Origin: Psilocybe azurescens
Lineage: Eukaryota; Basidiomycota; Agaricomycetes; Agaricales; Agrocybaceae
Length of the DNA: 64,000 bases
Direction: 5' to 3'
Assembly (NCBI GenBank): GCA_023853785.1
Contig: JAJIRX010000762.1
Span: 1 to 64,000, forward strand
The position numbers and the translations under genes are program-made. The notes under the pieces are model-generated. The model did not search any database and was not told the origin of the DNA. It saw only the letters and a program-made list of their open reading frames with translations. Of this stretch, positions 30,784 through 41,700 are shown one piece after another. The first letter of the stretch is position 1. Each line of letters opens with the position of its first letter.

Positions 30784-31479
30784 TCAGACAAAGTGGATGA
30801 TAATTAAACATTGGCCAGATGGTGGATGACCTTGAACACAGACCAATTTTAGCCATTGGCCACACAATTAGCCAGAACTCAAGACTTGAACATTGTGGGA
30901 AGAGGGCCTGAAAACCCAACATTCATTATGATAGAGCCAATTTTTGGACTTGTTATGATGAGTCTAATATCAAAATGAGCTCTATTAATTTAAGAATGCT
31001 TAAATACTTCATATCTGATAGAATTCAGGTTTTTACAGTTTCAACAACTAGTTTGTCCAATTTGGCCACCTTGTCCATGACCTTGGACAAGGTACCAATA
31101 TCAGCCAGATCTAACAGCCCTCAGATATTGGACAGCCCATTGATTTGAAATGAAACAGTAGATCCACAGGTTATTTTATTGGTTCATTATTACTCATTCA
31201 AATAGTAGAAATAACCTGCAAAATAAGGCCCAAATACTGTTATTCTGTAATATAACATATTTTTACCTAGGTAAAAACTCAGCATGAAGTACTAAGTAAA
31301 CAAGTGATGGTCACAGTCACCCAGTCAGTCTGCCTAGCATCCCAGGTTAGTTCTCTCAATTTGCCTGGTTGTTCATCTGAGGGAAAAAAACCTGGTCTGG
31401 GATCCATAATAAAGAAAAACATTGGCTATATCTGTTATTCCAATCTATGTATTTCAATGCAAAATAATAACAAATTGAT
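30784..31479. other. spacer downstream of the rhomboid gene
   Basis: AT-rich and non-coding. ACCTTGTCC (31068-31076) and GGACAAGGT (31085-31093) form a hairpin with 9 bp arms and an 8 bp loop. It is the nearest such structure on the far side of the rhomboid stop codon, about 390 bp away, so a role in 3' processing is speculative. Confidence 0.4.
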
Positions 31480-32740
31480 TTAAAATAGTCTGAAGCGCTT
31501 GCCAAGATAATAGCCAACACCAGCTAAAATACCCCCAACATGACCTACCGTGTCTGTTGTTCCAGTCTATTCCCCAAAACCAAATAATAAATCAATTTCG
31601 GTGGTTTCTTTCAATCAAATATAATTCACATACCCTTTCAGATATTGTCCTATACATATCATATGTAAAGAACCCGGTGACTGCTAGCCAAGCTGGGACT
31701 GGTATAATTCCATATAATTGGAAGGTCAGTTTTGGAGCAACACAGGCCAGAAGGGTGACAATTGTGTATATGGCACCTGTGCAAAGTAAATAGACTGTAA
31801 GCACCAACAGGAATAAAAAGAGTGTAATGCTGACCACTAGCACCGTGCGAGGCATAATCACCCTTTCCTGTCATTCTGGCGTAGGTCAAGCTGGATATAG
31901 ATGAAATCAGGCCACCTACAATCCAAAACAATGCAACATTAGTAGAACAGAAGTTATGTGATAAAGTTACTTGGCCTACCTCCAAGGTAGAGAAGGATAA
32001 ATTGACGGCTTCCTAGAATTTCGAGGACTGGAGTGGCCATGAAGAAATATGTGAAGCCATTGAACAGGATATGAGACCAATCGAGGTGCGAGAAAACCGA
32101 GGTTATCAACGTGTATCTAATGACAACAGAATGCATATCAAGGAATATGTTATTCAAGTAAAAAGGTGGGGGCACTCACACTCTTCCTTCGCTGAAGTTC
32201 TTCCAACTGGTATGAAAATGATCTCGCATCCAGAGGATTGCCGAAGGATCCCTCTCTTGCGCCTACCGAACAAAAACATATAAGTGCATCAATTAACTCC
32301 CTCTAAGACGCATATTTCGGACGTACGTATTTTGCCTTCGCCATCAACCACATTGCAAACACCACTATGTTAATCGCAATAATACCCCCAAACACAACAT
32401 TCTGCGGAATACGATCGAGAAAGCCAAGGAACTCGCGTTTCGGAGGAGGCGGTCGAGTCTGATACCGCCGTGAGAATGAACGAGGAGTACTAGAAAGCCA
32501 GCGTCGAAGATTGCTAGTATATAGGCCGCTCTTTGCTAGAGAAGACGTCGTTTGCCGTGAACTCTGGACTGGACGCGAAAGGACGCGTGGGTATGCCGAG
32601 AAAGGTCGCGATTGCAGTAGCCCGCGCACAGACAGACCGACTCTGCTTGTCTTTGTCGACTGAGCGAGCCCCCGATGGGTGCTAAAGAAGGCAGGCAACG
32701 CAGGCGGCCTGAACCCGAGGTGGAAGAGAAAGCGACTCAT
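31480..32740 (-). CDS. PCP1: mitochondrial rhomboid serine protease (PARL/Pcp1 type)
   Basis: Six exons on the minus strand join in frame. The N-terminus (from MSRFLFHLGFRPPALPAFFS) is Arg/Ser-rich without acidic residues, a typical mitochondrial presequence. A first membrane helix follows (NVVFGGIIAINIVVFAMWL), then TSVFSHLDWSHILFNGFTYF, the catalytic serine in HGASGAIYTIV, and the catalytic histidine in GHVGGILAGVGYYLGK near the C-terminus. This is the inner-membrane rhomboid that in yeast cleaves cytochrome c peroxidase and Mgm1. Stop at 31480-31482. An in-frame ATG further upstream (32917) would overlap the divergent HEM25 start, so I chose 32740. The gene appears intact, although it borders the transposon-rich block. 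Confidence 0.9.
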
Positions 32741-32896
32741 GAGCGGAGGAAAGAGAAGTGATGAAATTCCATTGGCTCGGTTGCCGAAATGGGACGCGCC
32801 GATGGGAGCGCGGTTGAGGCTTGGACCACTACCTCCCATCCTTTTGCTTTGGTTTCGAGAAAGAGCCGAGACTCTATCTCGAACGAGCCTAATCAT
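32741..32896. promoter_or_regulatory. bidirectional promoter between PCP1 and HEM25
   Basis: The two start codons diverge with 156 bp between them, so both promoters must lie here or within the first exons. No TATA box is obvious. Both products are mitochondrial, so shared control is plausible but only inferred. Confidence 0.5.
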
Positions 32897-34391
32897 ATGA
32901 GCAATGTTGGGCAACAAATGCTCTCAGGTAAGTCCTTCCACTTTTTCTGTATAATTTCGAAAACTGATGTCATACCTCAGGCGCATTGTCCGGCTTTGCT
33001 ACGACGGTCTGCCTGCAACCCTGTGAGCATAATAACACACATTCTACATTCACTAACATTCATACCACTCCCAGTTGACCTTCTCAAAACCCGGCTGCAG
33101 CAAGGAGATGGCACAGCCCAAGGCACATCCAGACTACCAAAGTGCGTATACCATATTCACACCACCACTAACATTCTCTTCCTTCTCTAAACCAAAAACA
33201 CCCACAGCGTCCGCTCATCTCTCATCTTGAGCACCACGCGCGACATCATCGCACAGAACGGCCTCCGAGGTCTATGGCGAGGCACGTTCCCCTCTCTCGT
33301 CCGGTAAGCAAACCTCCCAAACGCCTCCCAGTCACTGCGGACCCACATACACCCCCGTCCCCTACGTTTCATCGCACCCCCAGGAATGTCCCGGGTGTCG
33401 CCTTATACATGACCAGTCTCACCCAACTGCGCACCTTCCTTGCGCGCTCACCCTACTTCGCCCTGGTCAAGAAATATCCCGACGGCGCGACCGCGAACAA
33501 GAACGGCTCCGTTCTCCCCAGCCTCACGAGCCAGGGCAACCTCATGGCAGGCGCCACGACGCGCGTCGCGGTCGGGTTCCTGCTGAACCCTTTCTCTGTG
33601 CTCAAAGCGCGCTTCGAGGTCCGCTTGCCGTTTCTTTTTCACTTTGTTTATGAATAAAACCTGTCCTCCAGAGCAATATCTACGCCTACCAAAGCTTCTC
33701 CGGGGCACTTCTCTCCATTACCCGCCAAGGTCCCTCGGAGCTCATGCGTGGCTTCCTAGCTTCGTCTCTCCGCGATGCCCCATACGCCGGTCTATTCATT
33801 GTATTCTACGAAGGCATCAAACACGAAGCATGTACGTGCCAACCCCATCGCGCTCATCCCATATATGAGATTCAGTTTTTAACGTTCCCTATTCACCGCG
33901 CCACAGCATACCTTATGCCCGCCACGTCCAATAGCCACGCAGCACTCATCCACAGCGTGTCCGCCGCGTCCGCAGGCGCCATCGCCACTCTCGCCACACA
34001 CCCGTTTGACGTCATCAAGGTATTTAAATTTCTCCAAATCAAACTCACTTCCTTCTTTCTTCTCTTCGAAGTCTAACATCTCTACTTTCCCATCTAGACA
34101 AAAGTACAAGTAAGAACTGAAGACCGATACCATGGGTTCTTACGCACAGTCGGTACAATATGGACAGTACGTCGTCGTTTCACCTTTCACCTCCCCCCTT
34201 CACCCTCAGCACGAACGAAAAAAAAAACTAATGCATGCATCTATTCACTCCTCCAGCAACGAGGTCCATTGGGATACTTCGATGGCGCCTCACTACGGAT
34301 GTCTCGCAAAGTGCTGAGCTCAGCTATAGGCTGGGCGGTATACGAAGGTGTATTGATGTTTATGCGGAATTCTCATAGCATCCCGGGGTAA
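32897..34391 (+). CDS. HEM25: mitochondrial glycine carrier, SLC25A38/Hem25 family
   Basis: Nine short exons splice in frame from ATG 32897 to the stop at 34389-34391, giving about 300 residues, the normal size of a mitochondrial carrier. The three carrier signatures are present: PFDLLKTRLQQG in repeat 1, NPFSVLKARFE in repeat 2 and HPFDVIKTKVQV in repeat 3. The segment NVPGVALYMTSLTQLRTFL is characteristic of the SLC25A38 branch. Hem25 imports glycine for the first step of haem synthesis (5-aminolevulinate) at the inner membrane. All introns have GT-AG ends. The C-terminus (ISSAIGWAVYEGVLMFMR-like) is complete. It shares a 156 bp divergent promoter with the rhomboid gene. Confidence 0.93.
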
Positions 34392-34615
34392 CCACCCGCA
34401 CCACATGACATCAAAAACCCGATGTAACAGACGATATAGTTACTAACTCTTTTACTGGTTCACGCTTAGACTTATATCACCCTCCCTGCTCATTTGTACA
34501 CTACCCCGCCGAATATATTGACTGTAACGGCACATCCTAGTGCCATTTAATTCCACAATATTAACCATCGTCATCATCATGGTCCTCTACGTACATGTGA
34601 ATAACAGAAAACCGG

Positions 34616-36368
34616 CTATGAATACTCCTTTTGAATGAATTTGGCAATAGTCTGCAGCTGGATATTCGACGTCCCTTCATAAATCGCGCCCTATCACAAA
34701 GTCAAAACCCAAACTCAAGCAAAAACCAAGTAAAAAACAACTCACAATCTTCGAATCTCTCCAAAACTTCTCAATGCCCGTCTCTCTCGTGAACCCCACT
34801 CCTCCCGCCCACTCAATCGCGCTGCCCGCGACTCTTTGCGCAACGACGCTGCTCCAATACTTGGCCATCGCCGCCTCCTTCGTGAACGACTTGCCCTCCT
34901 CCTTCAGGCGCGCCGCGTTGTACGTTAGCAGCCGCGCTGACTCGATGTCGATGGCCGCCTGTGCAATCTGGAACGCCATGCCCTGGAACGTGCCGATCGG
35001 CTGTCCGAATTGCTGGCGCTGGTAAGTGTATGGCACGGATTTATCGAATGCTCCCTGTGCGAGGCCGAGCATCTGGGCTGCAATGCCAATACGACCTAGT
35101 TGAATTAGGCCAGTCAACGGTTGCACTAAAAAGTCTCTTTGAAATGTTATGATCTACCTTCGTTGAGAATTTCGATGGCAATCTAAACGGAAGTCACTGA
35201 GCTGATGGTAGAAGTAATACAATGATATTGACATACCTTATATCCTTTGCCTTCGCCGCCAATGATGTTCTCCTCGGGAATTTTGAGGTCATCAAAGTCC
35301 AGAGTACAAGTCGACGATGCGCGGATACCGAGCTTTTGTTCCTTCTTCGCAATCTTGATCCCCATTTCCTTGGTCGCGATGAAGCATGTAATACCCTTGT
35401 ACCCTTTGCTTGGGTCAATCTGGAAGACATTCAGGTCAGAAAAGGGCGAATAAATAAATATGTAATGAAACATACATTGGCAAAAATAAGGAAGATCTCA
35501 GCCTCGTATGAGTTGGTAATCCACATCTTGGATCCGTTCAGTATATAATTACTGCCATCCTTGACAGCGCGGGTCTTGAGCGCAAACGCGTCCGAACCAG
35601 ACGAAGTCTCCGAAAGACAGAAAGAACCGAGCTATTCACATCGTATAAGCGCCAAAGCACCCTACAGCCGCAGCATCAAAGTCATGAATTCACCTTCGAC
35701 TCTGACAACTGGGGCAACCATTTCTCCTGCTGCTCCTTTGAACCATATTTGCGGAGGACAGTGTTCACAAGCGTATTATGCACGTCACACAGCACAGACA
35801 CGGACGGATCCACTTTGGCGAGTTCCTCAATGGCAATAATAGCTGACGTGAAGGAGCATCCGGCTCCTCCTTGGTCCGGACTAGTCTCAATACCCATCAA
35901 CTACGAAAACCGATAAAATCACATATTTAGGTGTATAGTTTGAGATCCGGAATTCGGGAAGACTTACGCCTTGGTCGAAGAGGCCTTGTATAATGGAGGG
36001 ATCCATGGACTCATTCTCATCCATCTCGCGGACCTTTGGCGCGACGACGTCGGCAGCGAAGCGCTTGACTAGACCAAACGCGGGAATGTATGGGCGCGCA
36101 AGCTACTGGCCATACAAGAGCAAAAATACGAACCGGTATCGCGCAGCATCTGTTCTTCATCTGTGAACGTCGTCAAGACGCAGGCCGCAGAACCTCCTCT
36201 CGCCGACAAGTGGACGATGTGAACGTTCTACAGGGGATTTGCGTGTAAGTAATGATTAATTAGTTTACCAACCCCAATACACCAAATGATTACTTCCACG
36301 AACCTGGAGGCACTGACAAGAGACCTGAAGCGGAGAGATCTGGCTGAGCGTGTAGCAGCGGCGAGCAT
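34616..36368 (-). CDS. mitochondrial short/branched-chain acyl-CoA dehydrogenase (ACADSB-like)
   Basis: The protein starts [20 protein letters not shown], an Arg-rich mitochondrial presequence. In order it shows [125 protein letters not shown] and the catalytic-base motif IYEGTSNIQ before the C-terminal [10 protein letters not shown]. This is a flavoprotein that oxidises short or 2-methyl-branched acyl-CoA and passes electrons to ETF; a role in isoleucine or fatty-acid breakdown is likely. About seven introns, all GT-AG. The stop is at 34616-34618. It is divergent from the gene at 36519. Confidence 0.92.
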
Positions 36369-36518
36369 GATGATATGTTTTCGAAAGAGAGAAAGGCGGG
36401 GATTTGGGGTAAAAGCATGTGTTTTAATATTAGAACTACCCCGGTCATGTGACTTTCACCATCAGGCGGTCATTCGACTGGACTTTGCAATTGTTACCGC
36501 AGCTCCGTACTGACACCA
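36369..36518. promoter_or_regulatory. bidirectional promoter between the acyl-CoA dehydrogenase and the BIG1/VOA1-like gene
   Basis: Only 150 bp separates the divergent start codons. No recognisable TATA box or operator was seen. Confidence 0.45.
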
Positions 36519-37584
36519 ATGGCTGCTCGCTTCCTCGTCGTCGCCGCTGTCGCCAACATCGCTTTGGCTTACTCGAACACTGTTCCTGTAGTAGCATGGT
36601 CATCTTATAGGTACATATATCACTAATACTACCCCGCAAAAAAGAGGAAACTGACCTACAAACCACCAGTTCCTATGCACTCGATTCTCTACCTGCCCAA
36701 CTGGACAGCACATTTCATTCAGTATCTCTCCTCGAGAGCATCCTAAGCTCAGAAGATGTCTGCAGTCACGAAGCCATCGTTCTAGTCAACCAACCCGGTG
36801 TACGTATCTTGATTCACTGCCACCCAAGGTCACTGTAAACCTGACGGCCAAAACGTCATTCCATAGCTGCACGCCTCAGACCTCCGAACCCTCTCCCCAA
36901 GCACCCACATCGCCCGAAGCATCGTCGCCGCTCCTTCCTCCCGCCAATACCCCTATCTCCCCTCTCATTCCGAGCACGAGCACGGCCTCCCTTCGCTCGC
37001 CCAAACCATATCCGCCAAATGCGAGTCCCGCTTCCTCCAATACACACCCGGCCAGGACAAAGTCTCCCTCCAGCCCAGCTCTAAACACGTTCTGTGCATG
37101 AACATGCCCCACCTCGACAAATCCGGCCAAGCACGTAAGTCAGCCATGGCGCAACACGGTTCGTACTACCCCTCCTCAACCTGAGCACAACTAACAAATA
37201 ACCCCTCCTTTCCTCTCTCTCCTCTTTGCAGAAACTCTCCTCGAGCATGAGCTGTCCTCACTGGCCTCCGTATTCCCTAACCACCTCATAATCTTCTCCG
37301 GCTCGCCCCTTGTCTCCCACTCCAAGCGTCAAGTCCCCGACCGCCCGATCCTCGATCTCTCCGCCTCGGACTCGTTCGCCCCGACCAACACCACCCTTCC
37401 CGCAGGCGGCATCCTCAAGAAATACCAACTCCTCACTCCAGGCCTGATCACCGCGCTTCTCATCGCGTTCTTCGTCCTCGTCCCAGCGGTGATGATGGGC
37501 ATGACAGCCCTCGCGAGCATCCAGAACCCTATCCGCTCAGACGTGTCAAAGTCCTTCAACGCCCAAGAACGCAAAAACCAGTAA
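36519..37584 (+). CDS. BIG1/VOA1 (Ac45-like) ER membrane protein
   Basis: The N-terminus MAARFLVVAAVANIALAYS is a clear signal peptide. A luminal domain follows (NTVPVVAWSSY, LDSLPAQL, FPNHLIIFSGSP). Near the C-terminus is a single membrane helix, LTPGLITALLIAFFVLVPAV, followed by the cytosolic tail MGMTALASIQNPIRSDVSKS. The TPG-L-(hydrophobic)-LASIQ-P pattern matches the transmembrane region shared by yeast Big1 (cell-wall beta-1,6-glucan), Voa1 and animal Ac45 (V-ATPase assembly). Which role it plays here cannot be told. Four exons splice in frame (introns near 36611, 36800 and 37134); stop at 37582-37584. Confidence 0.75.
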
Positions 37585-37928
37585 ATGCAAAATAGATCAG
37601 TACTTTAAGGAGACTAATTGCTGTTATTGCTGTTACTATGACTGTTGTTGTCGTACTTATTTTCTTGATGACGAAAATAATAGCTCTTATATGCATTGCA
37701 CGCGCCGTGTTATATTGCGGTCAATTGTAATCACGACGGACGATAAATAGCAATTTCAAAAACTGCTACACAATCTAAGAATCTCAAGCTCTACAAAGCA
37801 TGCTATAAGTACATGATTTGACAAAGACACAGATCACCTTGCAGGGCGAAGGGGTGACCGATAGATTCCAGGAACAAACAAGAACGACCGAATCACTGCC
37901 AGGGCGTCCTTATCTGGACCGTCATTGT
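37585..37928. other. intergenic 3' region, no supported gene
   Basis: Contains AT-rich terminator-like sequence after the stop of the BIG1/VOA1-like gene. No repeat or RNA gene is seen. Confidence 0.4.
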
Positions 37929-38450
37929 TCAGAGCTTCATCACATTAAGTATCGTTTCATAGGCAGCAGGATTGGCTTCACGACGAGCACGAAAAATGTT
38001 CTTCCGAGTAAGCAGCCGCTTCCCTCAACAACGCTTTCAAGTTTCCAGCATCCAGACGTCCATCATCATAATCAACCGTTGCCCCAGAGGCAAGACGTAC
38101 TCCCCAGACAGAAGAGGCATCGGACAACGACATGGTCCCCTGATCAAGAAGCCTAGCCCTTAATGCTGGCCTTTTCTACAGCTCTCCGCCTCTGAATTGA
38201 AGTGACGACGTCCCTTTTACCTAGACAGCTTAAAGATTTCAGCACGTTGAAAAAGAATCTGCGTTTAAAAGCTCACGCTACTAGCAAGGATCCATGCTTC
38301 GACTTGATCCAGGCGATCTGAGACAGTGGACTTCTGCAATATGCACTAACCTCCCCTTTGCGTAGATCGGTGACCGTTCCCTCGAAGAGGGCTGAGGCCG
38401 AAGGCGCTTGAGGTTCTCCATCGCCCCGCAACCTCCTTCTCTAGCTGATC
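37929..38450 (-). CDS. possible uncharacterised gene, several frame breaks
   Basis: The minus strand shows strong coding character: KSTVSDRLDQVEAWILASS, then a good intron (GTGAGC to TCTAG with a CTGAA branch site, about 38280-38225), then DQGTMSLSDASSVWGVRL, VDYDDGRLDAGNLKALLREA and, one frame over, RARREANPAAYETILNVMKL with a stop at 37929-37931. The shift is at a T5 run near 38010. An internal TAG near 38170 also interrupts it. I do not recognise the family. It may be a real gene carrying assembly indels or a decaying one. From 38451 to 38781 there is only AT-rich DNA. Confidence 0.4.
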
Positions 38451-38781
38451 GCGAGTCTAGCTTTTCCCCCACCTCATTTCTTGATGATAATAATCATGAT
38501 AATAGCCCTGACACCAAACAAAAAAACGACAACAAATGAGGCAAAGAGGTAAGCAAGAGAGAATCTCTAATAAGTACTTGTACTTGTACATTGTTATACA
38601 AATTAACATGCAAAAAAAAAAACGGAGGATGCAACAAAAAAAAATTACATATACACTACAATAGAAGGGCCGCTGAGAAAGAACCAAGATAATTAATTGA
38701 ATGATGGAAAAGGAATCGACAAAGCAAAAGGCAGCAGAAAACAATCAAAATAAAGGAAAGGAAACAATTCGCAATTCGCAA

Positions 38782-41700
38782 TTACGAATCACCCCCACCA
38801 TCCCAACTCCCATCCAACGCCATCCGCATCGCATCCACAGCCGCCAAATGGAACGGCAAGCCCTCCCTGCTCCCACCACCACCTCCAACACCATCCAACC
38901 CCACCTCACCCTCGCTAACACCCCAAGCTCATAATACCCCCGCGTCACATCCTCCAGCAGCTTCTCATCGCTCGGCACCCTTCCGGCCTCCGACATCGTC
39001 GTCTGAGCGTGCTGCGCGTACGAGGCCGAATGCGCACCGAGCAGGAGGTGGATGTGGATCATACTCGCAGACGGGAAAGACAACGACGACGAGGAAGGAG
39101 ATGAGGAAGGCGGCAACGAGGAAGCACGAGGGACGCGTATAAGTATCGAGCTTGTTTGTGGAGTTATCGATGACGATAAGTTTAAAGTCGAAGAGGGCGC
39201 AGAATCAGCCGACGAAGCTCTTCCTGTAGTATCGACCAACGATGACGACGCAAAAGAAGAAGACGACGAGGTATCCTCAGGCACAAAACTCTTTGTCAGC
39301 CCTAAATCATCCAACGACGGAGGCGCAGAGATCGGGATTCTCCTCTTTGGGAAAACAGCATACGTAGCCGAAGACACGTCCGTAAATATCGTTTGCTGGT
39401 GTTGCTGGTGCTGTTGCTGTTGTTGCTGATGCTTGGATGACGTCGGAGACCGAGTGGCCGTCGAGGTGCTACCACTAGTACTCGCAGTTGTAGTCGCAGC
39501 CGTACGAGAAGGGATAACCAACGGCAGCTTGCCCTCCGTCGAGGGCGTAAACATCCACGGTGCATCCGGCACAACGCATACCACATAATGATGCAACGGC
39601 GGCTGCTCCTTTGAATTGACAACATTCTTATTCAAAAAGTCGACCACGCTACAAACAAAAACAAAAATTAGTTAAGGGACGAAAAAGTACATGCACAAAT
39701 TCAAAAACAAAATAAATACGCACAGTTCATCTCTTGCTGGTCCATAGCTCCCAAACGCGCAAACACAACCCTCCACTCCAAATTCGCCTTCTTCGCAAAC
39801 TCCATTCCAAAATCCCACACCTTACGCACCACATCCGCCCACCCCCATCCGCCCTCGCCCTTACCCTCCTCTGTCCCTTCATCCTGTCCCCTTGCCCCCC
39901 TCCTCCAGCACCAGCACCAGAACCACTGCCTTCCGCACCCCCCAACCACACCTTCAAATCGTGCCCCTCCCCCCGCTGATCCACACAGCACGCGAGCACC
40001 CACCGCCCGCACCCGCTCACCCCGTACCCAACATGCATCAGCGTATACCGGTCCATCACGTCCAGCGGCGCCCTCGCCGCGCGCACATACGTCACACCGT
40101 ACCTCGCCGGCCGCGCGAGCGTGAAGGACGGGCTCACGAACAGCCGCCGCACATCCAGCGTTTTGGGGTTGAAATTCAGATTGAAGCTGGCGTTCGGATG
40201 CGCGTGCGCGTGCGCATGAGTGTGCGTCTGTATGTGCGCTTGCGCTTGCGGCTGCACACTCGAATGCAGATCCACTGCCCGCGCACTGCGCTCGCGATCA
40301 ACAGGGACCAAAATCCTATTATACACCGACGCAGCCATCCACTCCATCTGCGATCCATACCCATATCCGTACCCATACGCGCCACCGCCACCGCCACCTC
40401 CGCCCATCGTCAGCCCAGACGCCAACGACCCCGCCTCCATGCCCCGCACAACATGCGCCTCGGGCACAAGCTGCAGCACGACCTGTCCGCTGTTGCCCAC
40501 CAGCAGCTTCCTGCACAGACCAAGCACCTGCCGGAGTACAGGCGACGCGAGCGACATGATCGCGAACGGTAGCACCAGGAACACGACGAGCGTCGGCGGC
40601 GTCGTCGTCTTTGTCGACTGCGACTGCGACTGCGACTGCAATTGCAACGTGTCAGGCAAGCTCGCAACCAAGTTGGCTGTAAATGTAACAGTAATAGATA
40701 TTTTTGATAAATAAACAAACTGAGAAAGATGACAAAACACGCACTGAGAGTTTTCCTAAATGTCGCGTCATAGCGCACAGGCACACGCCCAGAATCTCCA
40801 TCAACGCACATACTCGACTTTCCAAAACTCATCGTCCCGTAGCGCTTCGCCTACCAAAAGTCAAAAGGTCCAAGTCAACCCTCGCCCCAAAGTTAAAAAA
40901 GAAAGAAAAAACCACAAACACACCTTATACACATCCCTAAGCCCCTCCATCCATCCCTCGACCCACACCCTCCTCCCCTCTCCCTCTCTCATACCCTCAC
41001 TTATATCTGCTCCCACACCCGCATTTTCACCCACACTCACTCCTACACCCCCGCCACTCCCCCCTGCCCAACATCTCATCCTCAAAAAGCACATACGCTA
41101 CAAAATCCTTCCTCCCACCCTTCGGCGCCAACCCCAATTTCTCCCAAAACCTCAACGATGTCGGCTTCACATCCAGCACCACATCGCCCTTGGCAATCGA
41201 TATCATGGGCTCTTCGAGCGGGTGGATGGGTTTGTTCGGGTCTGTTGCAATTTTTTTTTTTGAGTAGAATAGAATAGAAAGAAATAAGCAGAGCTGTAGT
41301 CAGTACCGATAGCACACGATAAGAAAAAAGCAAAAGAACGCAAGAAAGAAAAAAAGAAAGAAAAAAAGAAAGAAAGAGAAAAGATAGACACAAAACATAC
41401 CTAACCCAAAAGATCCTCCATGCTCACTCCAACGCGCATCCCCCTCCCCCTTCTCCATCTCCTTCTTAACACCCTCCAGCGCCCTCATCAACACCCTCAC
41501 ATCCCTCCCGCGCACGCCCCCTCCGCCTGCACCCACAGCCATCGCGGCTCTACAAAACCCGCCTCCCGCCCCTCCAAACCCCCTCGCCCCCGCGCCTTCT
41601 CCCCTTCCATCTCCAAAAACCCCCGCCCCCGCGCCTCCGAACCCCACCCCAAACCCGGCACCAGCGGCCCGCCACACCCGCGCCCATACCGCATTCTCCA

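Noticed and set aside
41320..41395. Purine-rich tract as a possible structural element
   Set aside because: On the coding strand it is a pyrimidine-rich stretch inside a MED13 intron, an ordinary feature.
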